Position numbers and translations under genes: made by a program. The notes beneath the pieces are model-generated. The model had not been told where the DNA came from, did no database searches, and saw only the letters and a program-made list of their open reading frames with translations. Of a stretch of 64,000 bases of DNA, positions 60,001 through 64,000 are shown in pieces. Each line of letters opens with the position of its first letter. Positions within the stretch are counted from its first letter, which is position 1. The stretch is from NCBI GenBank assembly GCA_026874595.1, contig CM049314.1, forward strand, positions 34,453,229 through 34,517,228, written 5' to 3'. The stretch comes from Sipunculus nudus (lineage: Eukaryota > Annelida > Sipuncula > Golfingiida > Sipunculidae).

Positions 60001-63000
60001 ATATGACTACTGTACTAGATCATTCTTGCAATCTGGTCCAGACCCTGTAAAAATAATTACTGGCCCTAGTGCAAACACAAATTTTGCCAAACCTTTAAAC
60101 GACAAGCAAATTCTGTGGGTCTGTCACTAATTTCCGGACCTGTTGTCCATAAAAAACTCTTTCAAATATTATAAAAATTGTTGAGATGGTAATCCACTAC
60201 AGACTTTTACATTGATAAACTTTATTTGTATCAATTCAGTTTTCAGCAATTATTTGTAAGCTTTCTCAATAAAATGGGGAAACCCTTAGTAAAAAGGTTT
60301 TGATTGATGATTCCAGGAGCTAGTCAGTTTCATCCAGAGACAAGAGCCAGGTAAACCAGCCACCATCATCAAGCAAGGAGACAAAATAATAAAAAGAGTG
60401 GAGACAACCCACAAACCCGGCCAAACCATTACACAGTCCATCAAGTTACCACGACGAAGATCAGAAACTGACACTAATAAATCATTCCTGCTGGCGGAAC
60501 TCATCCAGGCAGTCGGAATCAACCCTGATCAACAAACAAGCTCTCCCGCACCGGAGGCAGGAAATGTCCAGGAGGAAGTGGTTACGATGCTTCCTGGAAG
60601 TAGTTCCTTCCCTCAACAGGAAGTAGTTGTAGTCTCGCAACCTAAAGGTAAAAATGCTCCTTTCATGGCAAATTTGATTTTGTTTTTGTAATAACACAGC
60701 CTTCATGGATTTAGCCATGAATACATGACTCAGTAGGCAATTATATTGGGCTGGTAAGACTTACTTGAGTTGTGCTATAAGACATAAAGGAGAATATACT
60801 GCAATGGTCATATATCCTGTTGCATTGATATCAGGGTAAACAGATAATAATTTTTATATTAGCCTACGAATGATGATTTACCACAAAAGATTACCTGTGT
60901 ACTCTCAAACTGAAAATCTCTCTTTATGGTAACAAGTTATTACCTGTGAAACCTACAAGTTGGTTGCCTTCCAGGAACCCATGCAAACCATGCATGTTTT
61001 CAATACTAAAATGCAGAGGGAATTTCCGATATACCAAGTTAGGTTGAATTTTTCTTGCACTTGGTAGGTGCTGTTAGAAAGTATACAAAAAAAGTTAATG
61101 ATTAGTCTGGTTAATGTCAAGTTGCAGCATACTTGTAGGCCATGAGCCGTTGTCAAAGATAATGAAAAAAATGCATCATCAGAGTCTAGCAATGTGGTCA
61201 GCACTGAAGGGTGTATAGGTACTCTTGACACCAGTGCAGTGGTTGTAGATTCTCTAATGTCAGGGGGCTGAAATGGTGCTATGGAGTATGTGATAAACAT
61301 TGTACAGGGGTCCATAGTTTGAGAGACCCCTGTGGTGACCACTCACTGGTAATGCCTTTCCTTTACACAGATAGTTCCGCAGTTGTCTCTGCAATCCTTG
61401 GTAATGAGACCAACTGCCATATGTAAGAACTGTTCACTAGATTTAGGTCAAAATGACAATTCACCTTTTTTGTAAGACCATTATCAAAACTAACTTACCA
61501 GTAATAAGCACATAAGCGAGCAACAGTGGGGTTATAAGGGCATTGTTTGTATTATCAGTGATCAAACAGGTCATCATGCATCGCGTATAATGGCTATTTT
61601 AGATAGCAAATGAAGATGACATTTCATTACCAAATCAGTTGACGTTGATGGTCAACATACCCTTCATATTTATATGAAAAAAATATTGATAACATATTCT
61701 ACAATATTCCTTAATGTAGCATTAAGGAAATGACACCAATGTACTTGATAATTTGGGTCATATTTCCAAATTGTGAACTGTAACCAGATGTGAATAATAA
61801 CCAACTTTCATATTCCTTGGTCCAACAACAACCTGCAATTACTGACCATTTTTGGGCAGAAAGGGTGGTCTCTCAAAGCAGGGACCACTGTAATTGTCAT
61901 TTGTAATGTTGATGCCTGACATCCTGATGTGCTCCATGATTTTTTAATGAATTTGACCTTTCACCTTTGACATCATGGTGGCTGAATTTGATAAATGGTG
62001 AGGGTGGAGAAGTATTAATTTTCCAATAGTTGAAATAAAATTGAATTAATAAGATAAGATTGGAGTTTGCCTTTTCTACTTATAATACCTCCTGTTAAGG
62101 AACAATTAATATGCATTTATGCTTAATTATTACATATCTTTTCTGATATATGATCTTTCATCCTCTGTCACTAAACAATTTCATATCCAAGCCATAGGTG
62201 CATTGTGTATCTAAAATAAGTGTATATTTATCAATATTGCATGATTGACAGTTTCAGAGCCAGAGTCTGGAAACCGCTGGGTAGAGATGGATACTGCCCA
62301 GCCAGGGGGCAGCACTGATCTGCCTCAAGATGTTGCCGATGCTTCAGCAGTTCAGATGCTTCTCAACCTGCAGTCTTCAACCCAGTCCAAGGTCAAGGCT
62401 GCTCCACAACGTCCGACCACAATAAATCTGAGTGAGGTCAAGCCTAGGTCATCACCTGCGACAGAGGTCATACAGGTTCCTCAACAAGCAGAAGTTCTCA
62501 CTATAGGTGACTATATGCCCAAATAGCAAAATGGACATCCCATTCATTTATATGTGATCAGTTGTAAATATTCATGTTTGTTAAGGTTATCCAACTAAGT
62601 ATTTCTATACACCAGTCTATGATGGTACATTTCTATGGTACACCCACGTTAAAACCATCTTCATGGCTTAATGTTGATCCATTTTCCATCCTTTAACTTT
62701 TTTGATAACTAACCATGGATTTGATGGATTTTCACAAAACACCATAACTTCTTACCAATGGATTATTTGGCTCAAATGCAATTGTAGGCATAATCCATGC
62801 ATATTGAATGAGGTCTGAGGTCACCAGGCTACTTTGTTGCTGCCATAACATACCATGAATGTGATGGATTTTGATGAAGCTCAGCAAAATTTAATCAATA
62901 TAAAATCTCATCTAAGTTTGATATTCTGCTAAATCTATGTATATTTAATGCCATCAGAGGTCACCATACTTTGATGGCATTGTGATGACTTAAAATCTGA

Positions 63001-63454
63001 TTAATTTTCATGTAATTTATTATAAATATTAACCAATAGGGTTTCTTTCCTGAATTAAATCCTTTGCAAAAACCATGGCTGTAATGAGGTCAGAGGTCTC
63101 ATGACATACAGTGGGCATATTATCCACCCTAGCAGTGTTCTTGTTGTTATTTATTTGATGCTCGTACATTTGATTAATTATGCAATTTTACCTTGGATGT
63201 GTCCTCCAACAGGTAACCTTTACTGTCAATATAGTTTTAGCTTGGATACAGTTAACTAGAGACCTTGGGTATTCAACATTTACAGCATCAGTTAGAATGC
63301 AAACCTTTCATTCTCCCTTTTCTTTCTGGTCTTAAATTACAGTTTTGTGTACAAAAAAATTGATTTGTTGATTTTGTTTTCAGATTCATCTGGAGGCCTT
63401 ATAAAGGAGGAGGTTGTCCAGACAACAGTTGCTAAGAGACCACCATCTAATCTG
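38892..63454 (+). CDS. EMSY: EMSY, BRCA2-interacting transcriptional repressor (5' 14 coding exons, continues off window)
   Basis: Fourteen exons with GT-AG borders and matching phases encode residues 1-768; human EMSY has about 1320, so the C-terminal part lies beyond the right edge. The N-terminus (VWPMLLDLSHGECKRLLRHL) and exons 2-3 form the ENT domain. In vertebrates this domain dimerises, and sequence next to it binds HP1. EMSY also binds BRCA2 and sits in SIN3/KDM5-type repressor complexes in the nucleus. Exon 5 has a basic SRKRRRSSS nuclear-signal-like motif. Later exons are Ser/Thr/Pro/Val-rich with conserved words NVVVLPSG, KPAIHIKQE, KILPKP, KPNVIVVQK and RPTTINLSE. No stop or frame break occurs in any exon. 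Introns hold several transposons. Confidence 0.95.
40977..41963 (+). pseudogene. pogo/Tigger transposase, N-terminal and catalytic part
   Basis: 328 codons. A CENP-B/Psq-type HTH (residues about 8-55: KRKILTLDQRVQVLQKLDEG) is followed by a Tc5/CENP-B-type second HTH (about 75-135, NGWLEAWLKRHSIS) and a DDE_1 catalytic domain. Asp173 (YNADETSLFF), Asp279 (LLLVDNCGAH) and Asp309 (LQPCDAGII) are all present with 29 residues between the last two. The enzyme would cut and paste its own element at TA sites. The frame stops at 41961-41963, and reading continues in another frame two bases on. Confidence 0.88.
41965..42525 (+). pseudogene. pogo/Tigger transposase, C-terminal part after a frame break
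   Basis: 186 codons in the next frame, beginning MSDAETATELAKSITVRDAV and continuing AWLHLSWNSIP-like sequence typical of Tigger C-termini (a WW region followed by KCGI). It then has an acidic, Ser-rich stretch and ends TNYFTKLTKR. Joined to the preceding part it would have the usual length of about 510 residues. One small indel near 41950-41963 accounts for the break; a sequencing error is possible. Confidence 0.8.
42636..42728 (+). repeat. Tandem repeat, period 37-38 bp, in transposon 3' region
   Basis: TATGTAAATATGTTATTTTT with its TGTGTATTTATTGTC tail repeats at 42636, 42674 and (partial) 42711. It lies between the transposase stop and the right TIR. Confidence 0.85.
42808..42825. repeat. 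Poly-C tract (18 bp)
   Basis: Eighteen consecutive C just inside the right end of the pogo-type element. Confidence 0.92.
43152..43226 (+). CDS. EMSY: EMSY coding exon 2
   Basis: Acceptor TTTTTTTCAG and donor GTATGT; phase 2 to phase 2. It encodes SISVERHRAEVRRALNDEML then TTIAD, almost word for word the vertebrate ENT segment. Confidence 0.95.
43552..43727 (+). CDS. EMSY: EMSY coding exon 3 (end of ENT domain)
   Basis: It ends in phase 1 at donor GTGAAC. It encodes SGPDVSSEWQIEGRHL and LPRLVPQTAFTITAN, the conserved end of ENT and the stretch behind it, which in vertebrates contacts HP1. Confidence 0.95.
43940..44240 (+). repeat. Interspersed repeat family A, copy 3 (EMSY intron 3)
   Basis: Same word order as copy 2: GGAATGCAAGCCTCCACC, CCCATATTCCCAGGTTCATT, GCATAAGTGACT, ACATTTGTGGATATTCCTTG, CTGGATTCCGATCATG. 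Non-coding. Confidence 0.65.
44433..44549 (+). CDS. EMSY: EMSY coding exon 4
   Basis: Phase 1 to phase 1, donor GTAAAG. It encodes a Ser/Thr-rich stretch, then RPTSPGGSNVVVLPSGMSI, matching the vertebrate SNVVVLPSG block. Confidence 0.93.
45051..47973 (+). repeat. Long TTAGCTCAGCTGAC repeat (family C, copy 2) in EMSY intron 4
   Basis: It starts TTTAGCTCAGCTGACTATAA, followed by a CCGTCTGTCCGT run. Internally, a unit of about 670 bp beginning near TTGGCATA..GTTAGATGTCCCCAAAAT is present twice (about 45172 and 45842). It ends CAGCTGAGCGCCGTGACCCA, then GGGTCCCTTGTTTTTT. The termini are partly inverted (CAGCTGA near both). No long ORF, so it is a non-autonomous element of unknown class. Confidence 0.7.
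46833..46970. repeat. Tandem duplication, 69-bp period
   Basis: ACTCTGGATATATGATGATT starts at 46833 and recurs, slightly changed, at 46902. Both copies share GCAACTTTTGCAACAATTCT. It lies inside family C copy 2. Confidence 0.85.
47985..48202 (+). CDS. EMSY: EMSY coding exon 5 (basic NLS-like motif)
   Basis: The acceptor is GATATAG at 47984. Its pyrimidine tract (CCCTTGTTTTTT) is the right end of the family C repeat. The exon encodes GLSSDEQDPPSRKRRRSSS, then SPMRITISKSP and TPTQK, which align with the vertebrate DEDEKPRKRRR, SPVKITFTKP and TQK words. It ends in phase 0. Confidence 0.93.
48904..49132 (+). CDS. EMSY: EMSY coding exon 6
   Basis: Phase 0 to phase 1. It starts VILVSSAS, matching vertebrate VIIVTTSPS, and is otherwise a low-complexity Ser/Thr-rich segment. 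Confidence 0.9.
49178..49420 (+). repeat. Interspersed repeat family A, copy 4 (EMSY intron 6)
   Basis: CCCATATTCCCAGGTTTTATT, CATAAGTGACTGTACATTTG, TTCTTGATGACCTTCCTGAA and TGATTGCATGAGTTATGTTG follow the order of the other copies. Confidence 0.62.
49983..50077 (+). CDS. EMSY: EMSY coding exon 7
   Basis: Acceptor TTTTGTAG and donor GTATGA; phase 1 to phase 0. It encodes TTSTTSYLASTLTSVKPRAR and then PITQMRPRQPT. The sequence is poorly conserved, but the phases and position fit. Confidence 0.85.
50676..50802 (+). CDS. EMSY: EMSY coding exon 8
   Basis: The tandem acceptor TTTAGCAG allows an extra Gln codon (an exon start at 50673). The donor GTATGT at 50803 leaves phase 1. It encodes ...KATTKPAIHIKQEG, matching the vertebrate KPTIQIKQESG block. 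Reading past the donor soon reaches a stop, so the splice is required. Confidence 0.9.
51800..53698. mobile_element. TIR element, unassigned superfamily, in EMSY intron 8
   Basis: The left end TACTGTATTTATACGTGTAT and the reversed right end TACCGTATTCGTTCGTGTAC are inverted repeats. GTGTATAAGACGACCCC recurs just inside the left end (twice) and, inverted in position, near the right end (about 53622). About 1.9 kb with only short frames, so non-autonomous. Confidence 0.55.
54021..54149 (+). CDS. EMSY: EMSY coding exon 9
   Basis: Acceptor GTTTCAG, phase 1 to phase 1, donor GTAAGG. It encodes MKIITHSAPAGGSKILPKP and a Val/Thr-rich tail, aligning with vertebrate VKIITQQVQPSKILPKP. Confidence 0.93.
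54601..54750 (+). CDS. EMSY: EMSY coding exon 10
   Basis: Phase 1 to phase 1, donor GTAGGT. It encodes a Gly/Val-rich segment and GANVVTVNPKTLHLTSGRII, similar to vertebrate SIITVVPKSLATLGGKII. Confidence 0.92.
55714..58338 (+). repeat. Long TTAGCTCAGCTGAC repeat (family C, copy 3) in EMSY intron 10
   Basis: It has the same start as copy 2, including the CCGTCCGTCTG run, the two internal units of about 675 bp (about 55843 and 56518) and the end CAGCTGAGCGTCGTGACCCA followed by TAGGTCCCTTGTTT. The central 57.2-58.2 kb is AT-rich and not shared. Same orientation as the other two copies. Confidence 0.7.
58429..59443 (-). mobile_element. Deletion derivative of the pogo/Tigger-type element in EMSY intron 10
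   Basis: The ends CAGCAGAACCTGTCGTGAGG and (reversed) CACCAGAACCTGCCATGAGG are flanked by TA. Its left part is the reverse complement of the right end of the 39558-42936 element, and its right part of that element's left end (including CTTAGTGTCCGTACATCGAA). The transposase is missing. It therefore lies in opposite orientation and could only move in trans. Confidence 0.85.
59717..59874 (+). CDS. EMSY: EMSY coding exon 11
   Basis: Acceptor TATTTAAG, phase 1 to phase 0, donor GTAATG. It encodes ALSSTKPNVIVVQKSGARR, matching vertebrate MTSKPNVIVVQKTTGK. Confidence 0.92.
60317..60647 (+). CDS. EMSY: EMSY coding exon 12
   Basis: Phase 0 to phase 1, donor GTAAAA. 110 codons with QREPG-like, KQGDKIIKRVE and KLPRRRSETDTNKSFLLAEL segments, then a Gln/Glu-rich part. 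The basic PRRRS may add a second nuclear signal. Conservation is moderate. Confidence 0.88.
61080..61310 (+). repeat. Interspersed repeat family B, copy 2 (EMSY intron 12)
   Basis: TAATGATTAGTCTGGTTAAT, GTAGGCCATGAGCCGTTGTC, TGCATCATC and CTAATGTCAGGGGGCTG mirror the order seen at 34366-34600. Confidence 0.6.
62252..62506 (+). CDS. EMSY: EMSY coding exon 13
   Basis: Acceptor GATTGACAG, phase 1 to phase 1, donor GTGACT. It encodes NRWVEMDTAQ, AVQMLLNLQSSTQSKVK and QRPTTINLSEVK, aligning with vertebrate ALLELQQTTVKEK and RQPTIDLSQ. Confidence 0.92.
63384..63454 (+). CDS. EMSY: EMSY coding exon 14 (last in window)
   Basis: Acceptor TTGTTTTCAG, phase 1 to phase 0, donor GTATGT. It encodes SSGGLIKEEVVQTTVAKRPP. 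The next exon is beyond 64000; none is visible in 63455-64000. Confidence 0.82.
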
Positions 63455-64000
63455 GTATGTAAGTGTAACCAGTGACCTCTTGTTGTTAAGTACTGATGTG
63501 CATGACCTTGGTATTAACTGTGTGTCATTGTCAGTAGAAACACAAATTCACTAATAATTAGACTGTGAGTGAAAATATGTTCTTTGATTTAATATAAATT
63601 GTTTGATATAATTCATATACTGTATGGACTCTAGTGTATTAATCATAGATGTAAATAACACTTACAAACTTTGAAAATATTGGAATAAAAGGAATAAAAC
63701 ATTTTTTCTCATCTCATTTCAGTTCATTTATAATTGTTGTGTATAAATTCATATAATACTAATTGTTGAAGTCAGATCTTATTAACATTTGCATATGACA
63801 CCAACATCCGAGATGATCTTAAAAACTAGCCTACTTCTTGATCCTGAAGTTTGCAAATAAATAAGAGTATATATATGTATATGTAGATCCCAGCCAATAT
63901 TCCTTCTTTTGTTAGCACCTGAAAATAAGACTTTGAAATATGCATCTAATATTTATTGAATCCCCTTTATGATTATGTCAGGTAGATCTTTAAAAGTCTG

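Noticed and set aside
1-64000. CRISPR arrays, bacterial operons, rRNA genes or a biosynthetic cluster
   Set aside because: Direct repeats found are microsatellites or transposon parts. Gene structure is intron-containing and eukaryotic; no rRNA segment was recognised.

Overview
The window is animal nuclear DNA. It is AT-rich, with spliced genes (GT-AG introns), many microsatellites and many transposable elements, and no operon structure. The conserved genes are metazoan (EMSY, CEP19, a rhodopsin-family receptor). Several repeat families resemble ones I associate with mollusc genomes: the interspersed repeat starting TTAGCTCAGCTGAC, and a small element with TTTTCGCG-rich ends. A mollusc or other lophotrochozoan is therefore my best guess, but the species cannot be fixed from this sequence.

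Three host genes are supported. (1) On the minus strand at 911-3020, three phase-compatible exons give the start of a class A GPCR: signal peptide, a Cys-containing ectodomain of about 230 residues that I do not recognise, and TM1 to intracellular loop 2. The rest lies off the left edge. (2) On the minus strand at 23983-24492 is an intact CEP19 (ciliary/centriolar protein) in one coding exon. An RFX X-box, a YY1 site and a CCAAT box lie about 1.5-1.8 kb upstream. (3) On the plus strand from 38892 to the right edge are 14 coding exons of EMSY, the BRCA2-associated chromatin repressor, with the ENT domain spread over exons 1-3. All exon phases are consistent and join to 768 codons; the C-terminal part lies beyond the window. 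A perfect NRF1 palindrome and a strong splice donor at about 35.9-36.0 kb suggest a non-coding first exon and promoter.

Mobile DNA fills much of the rest. At 4.7-5.9 kb and 6.6-8.1 kb are TIR elements with TAA/TTA target duplications (PIF/Harbinger-like MITEs). A second, inverted copy of the latter (8956-16811) was split by a Ty3/gypsy-type LTR retrotransposon (9166-15953) with near-identical LTRs and an ATGGC target duplication. That element carries integrase upstream of the RT/RNase H remnant, an unusual Ty1/copia-like order, and lacks the RT palm. At 18.6-19.6 kb is a TTAA-flanked element with another small element inside it, and at 22.0-22.5 kb a fold-back repeat.

The EMSY introns hold a nearly intact pogo/Tigger-type transposon (39558-42936, DD29D transposase with one frame break), an inverted 1-kb deletion derivative of the same family (58429-59443), two long copies of the TTAGCTCAGCTGAC repeat and an unassigned TIR element (51800-53698). 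One repeat copy ends about 11 bp before an EMSY splice acceptor and seems to supply its polypyrimidine tract. Large stretches (about 20.6-21.9, 22.5-23.8, 28.1-33.2 kb) contain nothing I can identify with confidence.
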